Shown here piece after piece: positions 55,991 through 64,000 of a stretch of DNA of 64,000 nt. The notes under the pieces were generated by a model that made no database searches, was not told where the DNA came from, and was given only the letters and a program-made list of their open reading frames with translations. The stretch covers positions 540,890 through 604,889 of the forward strand of contig NZ_JAKRNJ010000003.1 in the NCBI RefSeq assembly GCF_022346925.1, given 5' to 3'. The position numbers were made by a program, and so were the translations under genes. Source of the DNA: Microvirga sp. ACRRW. Lineage in GTDB: Bacteria; Pseudomonadota; Alphaproteobacteria; Rhizobiales; Beijerinckiaceae. Numbering within the stretch: the first letter of the stretch is position 1; each line of letters opens with the position of its first letter.

Positions 55991-56557
55991 TTAGCGGAAC
56001 TCGCGCTCGGCCGCTTCTTGAACGCTCTGCCGCACGAGTTCGGACGAGACACCGATGGCCAGAACCACATCCAGGCCCTCCCCGGAGCGGCGTCCCATGG
56101 CTGCGCCGTAAGCCGGAGGCTTGCCGCCGTCCTTGGGGCTCAAGGTGATGGCAAAGCCCGGATAAGGCGCGCCTTTAAAACGCTCGACGGCAATGTCGGT
56201 CTTCACCGGCTTTTTCCGGTCCACGGGGGAGCGCAGCGCCCGGGCGAGGCGCTCGGGGTCCTTGAGCAGGGCTTCCGTCACTTGCGCGTCCTTACCATTC
56301 AGGCGGATGACGCCGACGGCGAGGCCGGGATTGCAAGCAGGCGGGGCGCAGAAGGAGAGGGCAATGGGCTCCGCCCGATCCTCGGCGAGCCATTTGCGCA
56401 AGGGCAGAGCGTCCCAGGAGGCGTCGGTCTGCAGGCCTGCGACGGTGCGGGGAATGTAGTCGCAGGCAGTCAGGCTGAGGGCGACACCTAAGCCCAACAA
56501 CAATGCCCGGCACGAAGCCGGGCATCTGATCTTATGCAGGAAGGACGAGGCACTCAC
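55991..56557 (-). CDS. Probable lipoprotein of unknown function
   Basis: 188 residues from GTG 56557, whose GTGA overlaps the purC stop by 4 bases, so it is translationally coupled to purC. Lipobox LTAC after a hydrophobic helix ([17 protein letters not shown]). The rest has [20 protein letters not shown] and [16 protein letters not shown]; no known domain. Envelope protein. Confidence 0.75.
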   Translation of the reverse strand: MSASSFLHKIRCPASCRALLLGLGVALSLTACDYIPRTVAGLQTDASWDALPLRKWLAEDRAEPIALSFCAPPACNPGLAVGVIRLNGKDAQVTEALLKDPERLARALRSPVDRKKPVKTDIAVERFKGAPYPGFAITLSPKDGGKPPAYGAAMGRRSGEGLDVVLAIGVSSELVRQSVQEAAEREFR

Positions 56558-57318
56558 TGCACGAGGCGGGGACCGCCGGTGACGATGTTCTCGTTCTCGG
56601 AGAGGATGCCGAGACGGCGGGCGACCTCCGTATAGGCCTCCACCAGCCCGCCCATGTCCTGGCGGAAGCGGTCCTTGTCGAGCTTGTCCTTGGACTTGAT
56701 GTCCCAGAGACGGCACGAATCCGGGGAAATCTCGTCGGCGACGACGATGCGCATCAGCTCGCCTTCCCAGAGACGGCCCGTCTCGAGCTTGAAGTCCACG
56801 AGGCGGATGCCGACGCCGAGGAAGAGGCCGGACAGGAAGTCGTTGACGCGGATGGCGAGCGCCATGATGTCGTCGATCTCCTGGGGCGAGGCCCAGCCGA
56901 AGGCGGTGATGTGCTCTTCCGAGACGATCGGATCGCCGAGTTCATCGTTCTTGTAATAGAATTCGATGATCGAGCGGGGCAGCTGCGTGCCTTCCTCAAG
57001 GCCGAGCCTCTTGGCGAGCGAGCCTGCCGCCACGTTTCGCACCACGACCTCGAGGGGGATGATCTCCACCTCACGAATCAGCTGCTCGCGCATGTTCAGG
57101 CGGCGGATGAAGTGGGTCGGGATGCCGATATCGTTCAGGTTCTGGAAAACGTATTCCGAGATCCGGTTGTTCAGCACACCCTTGCCGTCGATCACTTCGT
57201 GCTTCTTGGCATTGAAGGCTGTGGCATCATCCTTGAAGTGCTGGATGAGCGTTCCGGGTTCGGGGCCCTCATAGAGGACCTTCGCCTTGCCCTCATAGAC
57301 GCGACGGCGACGATTCAT
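56554..57318 (-). CDS. purC: SAICAR synthase
   Basis: 254 residues from ATG 57318, giving the usual [18 protein letters not shown] start (ATG 57348 adds ten residues). Motifs: [53 protein letters not shown] segment, and VDFKLE. Ligates aspartate to CAIR. The N-terminal loop carries the nucleotide-binding glycine-lysine pair. Confidence 0.96.
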   Translation of the reverse strand: MNRRRRVYEGKAKVLYEGPEPGTLIQHFKDDATAFNAKKHEVIDGKGVLNNRISEYVFQNLNDIGIPTHFIRRLNMREQLIREVEIIPLEVVVRNVAAGSLAKRLGLEEGTQLPRSIIEFYYKNDELGDPIVSEEHITAFGWASPQEIDDIMALAIRVNDFLSGLFLGVGIRLVDFKLETGRLWEGELMRIVVADEISPDSCRLWDIKSKDKLDKDRFRQDMGGLVEAYTEVARRLGILSENENIVTGGPRLVQ

Positions 57319-57586
57319 AGGCGTGTACCGTGGTTTGAGAAAATCCATAATGCCGTGGGCTCCTGGCTAGACATGGTGCTGTTCCGCGGCTGGCGTTAAG
57401 CGCGGCTTTAGACCGGCGCTCCGCTTCAGGGCAACCTATCCGATCAAGGAGACGAGCACAACGCGCAGAGGAGGAAACGGGCCTTTTTGGCCCCTCAGGC
57501 ACCCTCTTCTAGATGGGGAGCGTCTGGCGCTGGCGCGAGTGCGCCCTTATATCGCATGAAGGCTCAAGCTTAAGGAGAACGACGCA

Positions 57587-57910
57587 ATGACCGGATTCGA
57601 TGACCGTAGAGACGCCTACGAGAAGCAGTTCGCCCATGACGAGGAGCTGCGCTTCAAGGCCACGGCGCGTCGCAATAAGCTGTTCGGTCTCTGGGTCGCC
57701 GACCGCCTGGGAAAGACCAGCGATGAGGCTGAGGCCTACGCCAAGAGCGTCGTTCTTGCCGACTTTGAGGAAGCTGGGGATGCGGACATCCTGCGCAAGG
57801 TCGGGAAAGATCTCGACGGCGCTGGCAAGCCGACCGGGGAGGCGGAGCTCAAGGCAAAGCTCGTCGAGCTGACCGAGCGTGCCATTCAGGAGATTAAGGG
57901 GGGCCGGTAG
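57587..57910 (+). CDS. F1-ATPase inhibitor subunit zeta (DUF1476)
   Basis: 107 residues. MTGFDDRRDAYEKQFAHDEEL, RRNKLFGLWVADRLG, EAEAYAKSVVLADFEEAGD are the alphaproteobacterial zeta signature. The N-terminal helix inhibits ATP hydrolysis by the F1 sector. Its stop lies inside a terminator hairpin loop. Confidence 0.95.
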   Translation: MTGFDDRRDAYEKQFAHDEELRFKATARRNKLFGLWVADRLGKTSDEAEAYAKSVVLADFEEAGDADILRKVGKDLDGAGKPTGEAELKAKLVELTERAIQEIKGGR

Positions 57911-57928
57911 CGGCCCTTTTCCTTTTTC
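57901..57928 (+). terminator. Terminator overlapping the zeta stop codon
   Basis: GGGCCG-GTAG-CGGCCC followed by TTTTCCTTTTT. The TAG stop lies in the loop. It ends the zeta transcript before the aldolase gene. Confidence 0.75.
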
Positions 57929-57977
57929 ATTGATCCATTTCTGCCAAACAGCAGCAAGAACTGCAGAAAAGAGTGCC

Positions 57978-58751
57978 ATGCTGATCAACCCATCCTTCCC
58001 CGACCTTCTGAAAGGGGGCACGCCTCTGCTCACCGCTTGGTGCGGGCTTCCGGACCCTTCCGTCCCGGCCTTGCTGGCCCGGGAGGAGTTCGACGCGGTG
58101 GCGATGGACATGCAGCACGGCTCCATGGACTTCGCCGCCGCGCTGAGGGCTGTTCCCCTGATCGCGGCGGCGGGAAAGCCAGCCCTGGTTCGCATTCCCG
58201 TCGGTGAGTTCGCCATGGCTTCCCGCTTTCTCGATGCCGGCGTCTCGGGCGTGATCGCGCCCATGATCAACACCATCGAGGATGCCAGGCGCTTTGCCTC
58301 CTTCATGAAGTTTCCGTCCGTGGGCCAGCGCAGCTGGGGCGCCTATGGAGCGCTTGCCCTGTCGGGCTTGGAGCCTGCGGAATACTTACGCCGCGCCAAC
58401 GATCTGACCGTGTCCTTCGCCATGGTGGAAACCCGGGAGGCGCTCGCCATCATCGACGAGATTCTCGAGGTGCCGGGCATCGACGGTGTCTTCGCCGGCC
58501 CGGCCGATCTCTCCATCGCGCTCTTAGGCGGCAAGGGTGTGGACCCGGCCAGCGCCGAGGTCGAAAAAGCGCTCGATCATGTGCTCGCCCGGGTTCGGGC
58601 AGCAGGCAAGATCGCCGCCATCTTCGCGCCCTCCGGTGCCCGGGCAGGGGACCTCGCCCGCAAAGGCTTCAACATGGTCTGCATCGGCAGCGACATGAGC
58701 ATGCTGCGGGCCGGAGCCCAAGCGTCGCTTGCAGCTGCGCAGCAGGGCTGA
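57978..58751 (+). CDS. HpcH/HpaI-family aldolase
   Basis: 257 residues from ATG 57978. LTAWCGLPDPSVPALLAREEFDAVAMDMQHG with the catalytic-side arginine/glutamine region, GVIAPMINTIEDARRF, FAMVETREALAIIDEI (metal Glu) and IDGVFAGPADLSIALLG (metal Asp). Class II pyruvate-dependent aldolase type that cleaves 2-keto-3-deoxy acids. The substrate is unknown. Confidence 0.9.
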   Translation: MLINPSFPDLLKGGTPLLTAWCGLPDPSVPALLAREEFDAVAMDMQHGSMDFAAALRAVPLIAAAGKPALVRIPVGEFAMASRFLDAGVSGVIAPMINTIEDARRFASFMKFPSVGQRSWGAYGALALSGLEPAEYLRRANDLTVSFAMVETREALAIIDEILEVPGIDGVFAGPADLSIALLGGKGVDPASAEVEKALDHVLARVRAAGKIAAIFAPSGARAGDLARKGFNMVCIGSDMSMLRAGAQASLAAAQQG

Positions 58752-58752
58752 A

Positions 58753-58796
58753 GCATCGAACGCAAAAGTGGGAACCGGTTTTGCGTGAAAAGATGC
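58753..58796. repeat. Dispersed palindromic repeat, copy 2
   Basis: GCATCGAACGCAAAAG, centre TGGGAACC, GGTTTTGCGT...GATGC: an inverted repeat directly behind the aldolase stop and before the convergent glycosylase gene. Related to the copy at 29668-29715. May work as a transcript-end hairpin. Confidence 0.75.
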
Positions 58797-58808
58797 GCTC
58801 TTTAAGCC

Positions 58809-59456
58809 TCAGGTAACGGGGCTGCCTTCCCGCGCCTTGGCCACGCGGTAATAGGCCCAGAGCACCTTGGCGGCGACGCCCCGCCAAGGCCGCCAACGCT
58901 CCGCCAGAACAGTGAGCGCCTTCGCGTCGGGCCGCTCCTCCAGGGCATAGGCGATCCGGGCCGCCTCCTGTACGGCGAGATCGCCGCCTGGAAACGCATC
59001 CGGATGGCCGAGGCAGAACAGCAGGTAGATGTCGGCTGTCCACGGGCCGATCCCCTTCACCCGCGTGAGAAGGTTGTGCGCCTCGTCGGCGGGAAGTTCA
59101 TGCAGCTGGTCGAGGGGTAGCCGTCCCTCCACGATCTCGGTGGCGGTGGCACGAATGGTTCTCACCTTCATGGCCGAGAGGCCCGCCGCCCGCAGCTCGT
59201 CGTCGGAGAGGCTCAGGAACCGTTCTGGGGTAGGCGGCTCAAGGATCGCTCTTACCCGCCCCCAGATCGCGGCGGCGCTTGCGGTCGACACCTGCTGGCC
59301 GGTGATGATCCAGGCGAGCCCCTCGAAACCTGGCGGGCGCTTGCGCAATTGCGGGACGATGCCCTCCGCCGAAAGCCGCGCCATCACGGGGTCAAGCTTG
59401 GCGAGCGCCTTCAGGCCCCTCTTGAGAACCGCGTCCGTTTCGAGGAGGGTGGCCAT
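58809..59456 (-). CDS. DNA-3-methyladenine glycosylase II (AlkA-type)
   Basis: 215 residues from ATG 59456. Helix-hairpin-helix GIGPWTADIYLLF with the catalytic aspartate in FPGGD; GFEGLAWIITGQQVSTASA and RPWRGVAAKVLWAYY also fit. No iron-sulfur cysteines. Excises alkylated purines. Divergent from gluQRS with 30 bases between starts. Confidence 0.93.
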   Translation of the reverse strand: MATLLETDAVLKRGLKALAKLDPVMARLSAEGIVPQLRKRPPGFEGLAWIITGQQVSTASAAAIWGRVRAILEPPTPERFLSLSDDELRAAGLSAMKVRTIRATATEIVEGRLPLDQLHELPADEAHNLLTRVKGIGPWTADIYLLFCLGHPDAFPGGDLAVQEAARIAYALEERPDAKALTVLAERWRPWRGVAAKVLWAYYRVAKAREGSPVT

Positions 59457-59486
59457 CCATTCATTCCCGTTCTTCAAAGGCCGTCC

Positions 59487-60377
59487 GTGACGAAGCCCGT
59501 ATTCCGATTTGCCCCAAGCCCCAACGGACGGCTTCATCTCGGCCATGCCTATTCGGCCCTGCTCAACGATACGCTCGCCCGCCGGCTCAACGGCCGCTTT
59601 CTTTTGCGCATCGAGGATATCGATATCACACGCTGCCGTCCTGAATACGAGAGCGCGATTGATGAGGATCTTCGCTGGCTTGGTCTGGAATGGGAAAAGC
59701 CTGTGCGGAGGCAGTCGGAGTATTTCGCGGATTATCGAAAGACTTTCCAGGCATTGAAGGGCAAGGGGCTTGCTTATCCCTGCTTCTGCTCGCGGAAAGA
59801 AATTGCGCAGAAGATCGAGGCCGTCGAGGCGGAAAGCGGCAAGGAATGGCCGCGCGATCCCGATGGGGCGCCACTCTATCCGGGCATCTGCAGAAAGCTC
59901 TCAGACGATGAGGCCGCAAGAAGGATCGAGGCGGGCGAGCCGCATGCATGGCGCATCGATATGCAGGCTGCGCGCCAGCTCCTTCCCGGCCCGCACACTT
60001 TCACACGCTTCACGCTCGATGGTGATGAGGAGATCGCCGAAGCCGATCCCTGGCGCTGGGGCGATGCGGTGATCGTGCGCAAGGATGTGCCGACGAGCTA
60101 TCATCTCTCCGTCGTGCTGGATGATGCCTTGCAAGGTGTCACTCATGTGGTGCGCGGTCAGGATCTGGAAGCTGCTACCGATCTGCACGTGCTCCTGCAG
60201 AAGCTGCTCGAGCTTCCGACGCCGCGCTATCATCATCACGGCCTGATCCTCGATCCCGGCGGCGACAAGCTCGCGAAAAGCCGGAAATCGGAAGCACTCC
60301 ATGAATTGCGGGAGCAAGGCGTGACGCCTGCCGAGATCAGGCAGCGCCTCGGCTTTCAGCCGACGCCCAGCACATAG
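59487..60377 (+). CDS. gluQRS: Glutamyl-Q tRNA(Asp) synthetase
   Basis: 296 residues from GTG 59487. FAPSPNGRLHLGHAYSAL (HIGH-like HLGH), RIEDIDITRC, YPCFCSRKEI and KLAKSRKS (KMSKS-like). It lacks the anticodon-binding domain of GltX, as expected for GluQRS, which attaches glutamate to queuosine 34 of tRNA-Asp. Its 3' end overlaps the convergent AEC gene by 22 bases. Confidence 0.93.
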   Translation: MTKPVFRFAPSPNGRLHLGHAYSALLNDTLARRLNGRFLLRIEDIDITRCRPEYESAIDEDLRWLGLEWEKPVRRQSEYFADYRKTFQALKGKGLAYPCFCSRKEIAQKIEAVEAESGKEWPRDPDGAPLYPGICRKLSDDEAARRIEAGEPHAWRIDMQAARQLLPGPHTFTRFTLDGDEEIAEADPWRWGDAVIVRKDVPTSYHLSVVLDDALQGVTHVVRGQDLEAATDLHVLLQKLLELPTPRYHHHGLILDPGGDKLAKSRKSEALHELREQGVTPAEIRQRLGFQPTPST

Positions 60378-61273
60378 AGCCACACCAGCGTAGTGCCCAA
60401 GGCCAAAGCCGTGGAGAGCGTCACCGCGCTCGATGCCAGGGCAACGCCCTCATTATATCGCTCGGCAAACAGATAAGCATTGATGCCGGAAGGGCACGAG
60501 GCGAAGAGCACCGCAACCCCCGCCCAGACGGGTGGCATCTCGAACACGTAAGTGGCGAGCAGCAGCACCACGAGCGGATGCACCACGAGCTTGAGCACGG
60601 AAATCAGTGTCGGCAGCTTCCACCCCATCTTCATGCCGTAGCGCCGAAGCGCGATGCCCATGGAAATCAGGGCGCAAGGCACGGCCGCGCTCGCGATCAG
60701 ATCCACGATCTGCCAGAGGGGTGCGGGAATGGCATGAGCGATTGGACGGAGAGCGGAGCCCGCCAGGATGCCGATCACGATAGGATGGGTCGCCAACCGG
60801 CGAAGAATGATGAGAGGCGAGGCCTGGCGTCCTTCCGCCAGCACCGTGGCAAGCGTCATGGTCACAGGCAGGTGCACCGCGAGCAGCAGGAAGAGCGGAA
60901 CCGCGCCCTCGTCGCCATAGGCCTTGAGGATCATCGGCACGCCGACGAAGACGGTGTTGGCCTGGCCTGCCGAGAATCCGGCAACGACGCTCGAGACACC
61001 TTTGATCCCGAAGAAATGCCGGCCGATCGTGGTAGCCAGAACCCACACCACGGCGACGCCCACGAAATAGGAGATCCAATAGCCCCAGGGCTGCACCGCC
61101 GGGATCTCCGCCTTCACGAGCGTGCGGAAGATCAGGCAGGGAACGGAGAGACTGAAGACGAATTCCGAGAGGCCTTCTCCCATGCGCTCGGAGACGAAGC
61201 CCGTGCGGCGCGCGAGATATCCGATCCCGATCAGGCCGAAGACCGGGAAGACGATCAGAAACAGGTCGAGCAT
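60356..61273 (-). CDS. AEC-family (auxin efflux carrier type) transporter
   Basis: 305 residues, ten membrane segments with a central break (about residue 155). FPVFGLIGIGYLARR, SVPCLIFRTL, AGFSAGQANTVFVGVP, and the C-terminal half with SGINAYLFAERYNEG are typical. Exports organic anions; substrate unknown. Confidence 0.9.
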   Translation of the reverse strand: MLDLFLIVFPVFGLIGIGYLARRTGFVSERMGEGLSEFVFSLSVPCLIFRTLVKAEIPAVQPWGYWISYFVGVAVVWVLATTIGRHFFGIKGVSSVVAGFSAGQANTVFVGVPMILKAYGDEGAVPLFLLLAVHLPVTMTLATVLAEGRQASPLIILRRLATHPIVIGILAGSALRPIAHAIPAPLWQIVDLIASAAVPCALISMGIALRRYGMKMGWKLPTLISVLKLVVHPLVVLLLATYVFEMPPVWAGVAVLFASCPSGINAYLFAERYNEGVALASSAVTLSTALALGTTLVWLYVLGVG

Positions 61274-61276
61274 GAC

Positions 61277-63334
61277 TTAGCGAAGGTCTGCGCGCTGGGA
61301 GAGGCTTGCCGTTGGGCCGGCCTGGCCCATGAGGCCGTCCACCTGCTCGCGCTGGCGCTTGAACTCGGCGAGGCTGCGGCCGTCGAGCTCGCGGCCCTGC
61401 GGAAGGCGGATCTTCAGCGGATCGACGAAGCTGCCGTTGATCAGCACTTCGTAGTGAAGGTGAGGGCCTGTCGAGAGGCCGGTGCTGCCGAGATAGCCGA
61501 TCACCTGACCCTGACGGACGCGAGCGCCGGGAGCCATGCTCTTGGCAAAGCCCGTCATGTGCGAATAGGTCGTCACATAGCCGTTGGCGTGCTGGATCTC
61601 GATATGGCGTCCGTAACCTGACTTCCAGTCGGCAAAGCGGATGGTGCCGTTGCCTGCGGCCATGATCGGCGTTCCGACCTTGTTCGACCAGTCGATACCC
61701 GTATGCGGACGCGAATAGCCGAGGATCGGGTGGAAGCGGGAGCCGAAGCCCGAGCGCAGAACGCCGTCCGAGATCGGCTTGCGGAGCAGAAACTTCTTCA
61801 AGGAGCGTCCGGTCTCGTCGAAATAGTCGATGGCTCCGTCGTCGCCCTGGAACCGGTAGACGCGGCGCGCTTCTCCGCCCACGGTCAGGGAGGCGTAGAG
61901 AATTTCCGGCGTACCATTGCCGCTGTCGTCGTCGGAGCCGAAGAACAGTTCGAAGCTGTCGCCCTGGGCAACGCGGCGCTGGAAATCGACGTCGTAGCCG
62001 AAGATGCGGACCAGCTCCTCCACGGTCTCGGGCGGCAAGTCGTTTTTGAGGGCTGTTTCGTAAAGGCTCTCGTAGAGCCTGACACGACCATTGCTTTCCT
62101 CGCCCTCTTCTTCCTCCCCGTCCTGCCCGTCCGCGACGGTGGCGTGGTCCAAGGGTTCGTCAGGGGGCGTCACGGAGACGAAAGCACCCCGATCGTTCGT
62201 TGCGGCGATGCCCTCGATACCCTTCTCGCCGAAGGCGATGACACGGACGATCTGCCGGGGATCGCCCAGGCGCGGTCCGGGAGCGATGAGGATGCGAAGG
62301 CGCTGGCCTTCAGGCATATTCGCAATCTTCATCCGCACTGACAGGGCGTTGGTGATGGCTGCGATCTGCTCCGGGGTCGCGCCATAGCTGCGCAGAACCG
62401 TCTCCAGGGTCTCGCCCTTCTTGAACACCACGTCGCGCTCCTCGATCAGGGGCGCGATGGCCTTCTGCTCGATCTTCGGCAGGTCTGTGACGTTCTCGGG
62501 CATGACCCGGACTTCGATGGTGCTGAAAGGCGTATCCACGACACGGGCATAGCCCAGGGCTTCACCGAGGCCGTCTGGCTGGCGCAGGGTACGTGACAGC
62601 ATCTGCTGGGCGGGGATCGCAACGGCGGCGCGCCGCCCGGTCTCGTTGGTGACGCGGCGCTCCTCTTCGAGCATGGCCATCACGTCGTTGTCCGTGAGGG
62701 ACGGCGCGCTCGCCTCGATGACCATGGCGGCCAGGTCCCGGCGCAGAACCGAGACGTCCGCATCGGTGATTTCGGGGACCTGGTCGATCTTCTCCTGAGT
62801 GTCCTCCGCGAAGAGGCGCATGGGGTTGAAGGCGGGAATGTCGGAGGCGTAGGTACCGGCCGAGAGGGACAGGTTCGTCGCGATCTTGACGAACTGGCGA
62901 ACCTTGATGGCCTCGCGGTCGCCGTTGCGGATCGTCATGGGCGCCTTGAAGCTCTGCTTCGCCGAGGCCGTCAGCTCCGTCATGTTCAGACGGTTGCTCT
63001 TGCGTGCTACGTTCGTGGCCCGCTCCCCATCCTGCTCGGACCGGGGATAGGCGATCACGGCGGCGCGCTCGGGAGCCTGGACGGAGGTGGTGGCGCCCTC
63101 GATGGAGACATGAATGGAGGCGCCGATGAGGACGGCGCCCGTCACGCCCGTCAGAACGCTGGCGCCAAGCCATCGCAGATTGATTTCGCGCTTGTCGATT
63201 TCGGGAGCGGCCGCGCCGCTGGCGGTGAGGGCCGGTTCATGACCGAGCTCGACTCCGGACGCCAAGCTTAAGGCTTCCCGGCGGGAAGCCTTAGACAGGC
63301 CGTCATTTGGAGGAACATGGCTCATGATGGACAA
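61277..63334 (-). CDS. M23 family peptidoglycan metallopeptidase with LysM-like region
   Basis: 685 residues (MSHVPPND at residue 4 is an alternative start). Membrane anchor near residues 54-74, a long periplasmic helical/linker part with a LysM-like/opacity-type region (FKKGETLETVLRSYGATPEQI), then the M23 domain: zinc ligands in RPHTGIDWS (HxxxD) and GPHLHYEVL (HxH). Active-site residues are complete. Endopeptidase acting on peptidoglycan cross-links. Confidence 0.92.
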   Translation of the reverse strand: MSIMSHVPPNDGLSKASRREALSLASGVELGHEPALTASGAAAPEIDKREINLRWLGASVLTGVTGAVLIGASIHVSIEGATTSVQAPERAAVIAYPRSEQDGERATNVARKSNRLNMTELTASAKQSFKAPMTIRNGDREAIKVRQFVKIATNLSLSAGTYASDIPAFNPMRLFAEDTQEKIDQVPEITDADVSVLRRDLAAMVIEASAPSLTDNDVMAMLEEERRVTNETGRRAAVAIPAQQMLSRTLRQPDGLGEALGYARVVDTPFSTIEVRVMPENVTDLPKIEQKAIAPLIEERDVVFKKGETLETVLRSYGATPEQIAAITNALSVRMKIANMPEGQRLRILIAPGPRLGDPRQIVRVIAFGEKGIEGIAATNDRGAFVSVTPPDEPLDHATVADGQDGEEEEGEESNGRVRLYESLYETALKNDLPPETVEELVRIFGYDVDFQRRVAQGDSFELFFGSDDDSGNGTPEILYASLTVGGEARRVYRFQGDDGAIDYFDETGRSLKKFLLRKPISDGVLRSGFGSRFHPILGYSRPHTGIDWSNKVGTPIMAAGNGTIRFADWKSGYGRHIEIQHANGYVTTYSHMTGFAKSMAPGARVRQGQVIGYLGSTGLSTGPHLHYEVLINGSFVDPLKIRLPQGRELDGRSLAEFKRQREQVDGLMGQAGPTASLSQRADLR

Positions 63335-63561
63335 TATCGTAATCGAGTAGCTTCATGCATAAAGGCTGAGGGCGCTCTAGCACAAGAGAAGGCATAGGCA
63401 CAGGCTTAACAAGGGAGGGCCCGCCGATGCATATCCTTATAAGAGAGGCGCTGCGGAAACGACGCTTCAACCGTCACTGTGTCCGGAGTGAGGCAAGGCG
63501 TGGCTAAACATGTGAGAAGCGCGGCGGTTCGAGAAAGCGTCAAAAAACTTTCACAAGCGTG

Positions 63562-63591
63562 TTGACAGTCCCGAGAGGCCGGGCCTATAAC
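63562..63591 (+). promoter_or_regulatory. rRNA operon promoter P1
   Basis: -35 TTGACA at 63562-63567 and -10 TATAAC at 63586-63591 with 18-base spacing. Very strong near-consensus promoter reading toward the right edge. Confidence 0.85.
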
Positions 63592-63732
63592 CCGCCCATC
63601 GACGCCGCCGCTGATTGCGGACGGCGCCAAAACCTCCTCAGAAGCGGGCTCAGCAGCCTGACGCAAGTCGGGAAGCGAAGCATGTTCTGGTGAGGGTCTT
63701 CTCCGGTTTTCGAGTTTCTCGAAAATATGGAG

Positions 63733-63761
63733 TTGACAAAGAAAACGAATGATCCTAAATC
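63733..63761 (+). promoter_or_regulatory. rRNA operon promoter P2
   Basis: -35 TTGACA at 63733-63738, 17-base spacer, -10 TAAATC at 63756-63761. Second tandem promoter downstream of P1. Confidence 0.75.
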
Positions 63762-63880
63762 AGGTTCATCGCGGCGCTGCCGAAAAGGCGGTTCCGAGGT
63801 TTCCCTGACAGGCTGGCGGCTCAAGCCGGGTAAAACCGGAGTGAGGCGCTGTTGTCTTCGGAAACTGCATCTTCGGATGT

Positions 63881-63892
63881 TGCTCTTTGACA
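63881..63892 (+). promoter_or_regulatory. boxA antiterminator in rRNA leader
   Basis: TGCTCTTTGACA matches the rrn boxA consensus TGCTCTTTAACA at all but one base. It is in the leader after P1 and P2. NusB/NusE bind it to allow rRNA antitermination. A 7-base stem CCGGTTC/GAACCGG follows at 63935-63951. Confidence 0.85.
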
Positions 63893-64000
63893 AGTGAAGA
63901 AAGAAGGAGAAGCGTAGGCGGCGGTGTCCTTGCGCCGGTTCTTTGAACCGGAATGATAAGACAACGACCCGTTCTATGCTTTGGTGAGTACACCGCTTCA

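Larger units (their letters stand above)
63335..64000 (+). other. Intergenic region holding an rRNA operon leader
   Basis: This 666-base stretch between the M23 start and the window edge carries two strong promoters, boxA and a hairpin, all reading right. The 16S rRNA gene is expected directly beyond 64000, but no mature 16S sequence is visible. The first ~220 bases should also contain the promoter of the M23 gene, which I could not locate. Confidence 0.8.

Overview
The window looks like chromosomal DNA of an alphaproteobacterium of the order Hyphomicrobiales, most likely Methylobacteriaceae and Microvirga-like. This is inferred from high GC, the order rplU-rpmA-GNAT-obgE-proB-proA-nadD-rsfS-rlmH-EnvC-ctpA-rppH, a clade I Tat-exported NosZ, the purS-purQ-purL-bolA-grxD block, a zeta-type F1-ATPase inhibitor, and an rrn leader with tandem TTGACA promoters. 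The genus is a guess from gene order and protein style, not from a database search.

Region 1 (1-12.9 kb) is a nitrous oxide reduction locus. The minus-strand operon nosR-nosZ-nosD-nosF-nosY-nosL-nosX (nosX cut by the window edge) encodes N2O reductase, its copper and ABC maturation apparatus, the NosR electron-transfer flavoprotein and the ApbE-type flavin transferase. To its right lie a ferritin-like diiron protein, a small DUF1858 cysteine protein, a Crp/Fnr regulator without an N-terminal iron-sulfur cysteine set, pseudoazurin and NnrS. Three FNR/NnrR-type boxes (8769-8782, 9867-9880, 11068-11081) sit at class II activator distances from plausible -10 elements, so the plus-strand genes and nosR probably form one regulon under the local Crp/Fnr protein.

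Region 2 (12.9-23.1 kb) is accessory and less GC-rich. It starts with a RES-domain toxin gene broken by an in-frame amber codon, then a poorly coding stretch, a NIPSNAP protein, and a divergent catabolic locus: FAH-family hydrolase and two SDR dehydrogenases on the minus strand; TRAP transporter DctP/DctQ/DctM, a third SDR, a cupin and an IclR regulator on the plus strand. Two matching ATAAT-N6-ATTAT palindromes, one at each divergent promoter, are good candidates for the IclR operators. The substrate is probably an organic or sugar acid. The region ends at a tRNA-Ser(CGA) gene whose 3' end faces it.

Region 3 (23.1-63.3 kb) is core genome: ribosomal proteins L21/L27, ObgE, proline synthesis (proB, proA), nadD, ribosome silencing and 23S methylation, EnvC/CtpA cell-envelope proteins, RppH; then a small lower-GC patch (DUF1236 protein, acyltransferase, tRNA-Leu(CAA)); DsbB and two VTT/DedA membrane proteins; M15 peptidase; HNH nuclease; electron transfer flavoprotein with 3-hydroxyacyl-CoA dehydrogenase; rhomboid protease; cobalamin adenosyltransferase; PagL; a large DUF4175 membrane protein; lysA-lptM; TlpA; purine synthesis genes with bolA and grxD; purC; F1-ATPase inhibitor zeta; HpaI-type aldolase; AlkA-type glycosylase; GluQRS; an AEC transporter and an M23 peptidase. 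Region 4 (63.5-64.0 kb) is the promoter and boxA leader of an rRNA operon whose 16S gene lies just beyond the right edge.

The most interesting items are the nos-linked ferritin-like and DUF1858 proteins with shared FNR-type boxes, the paired operators of the catabolic locus, the amber-disrupted RES toxin, and two dispersed copies of a palindromic repeat. I found no CRISPR array, phage, transposase or integrase.
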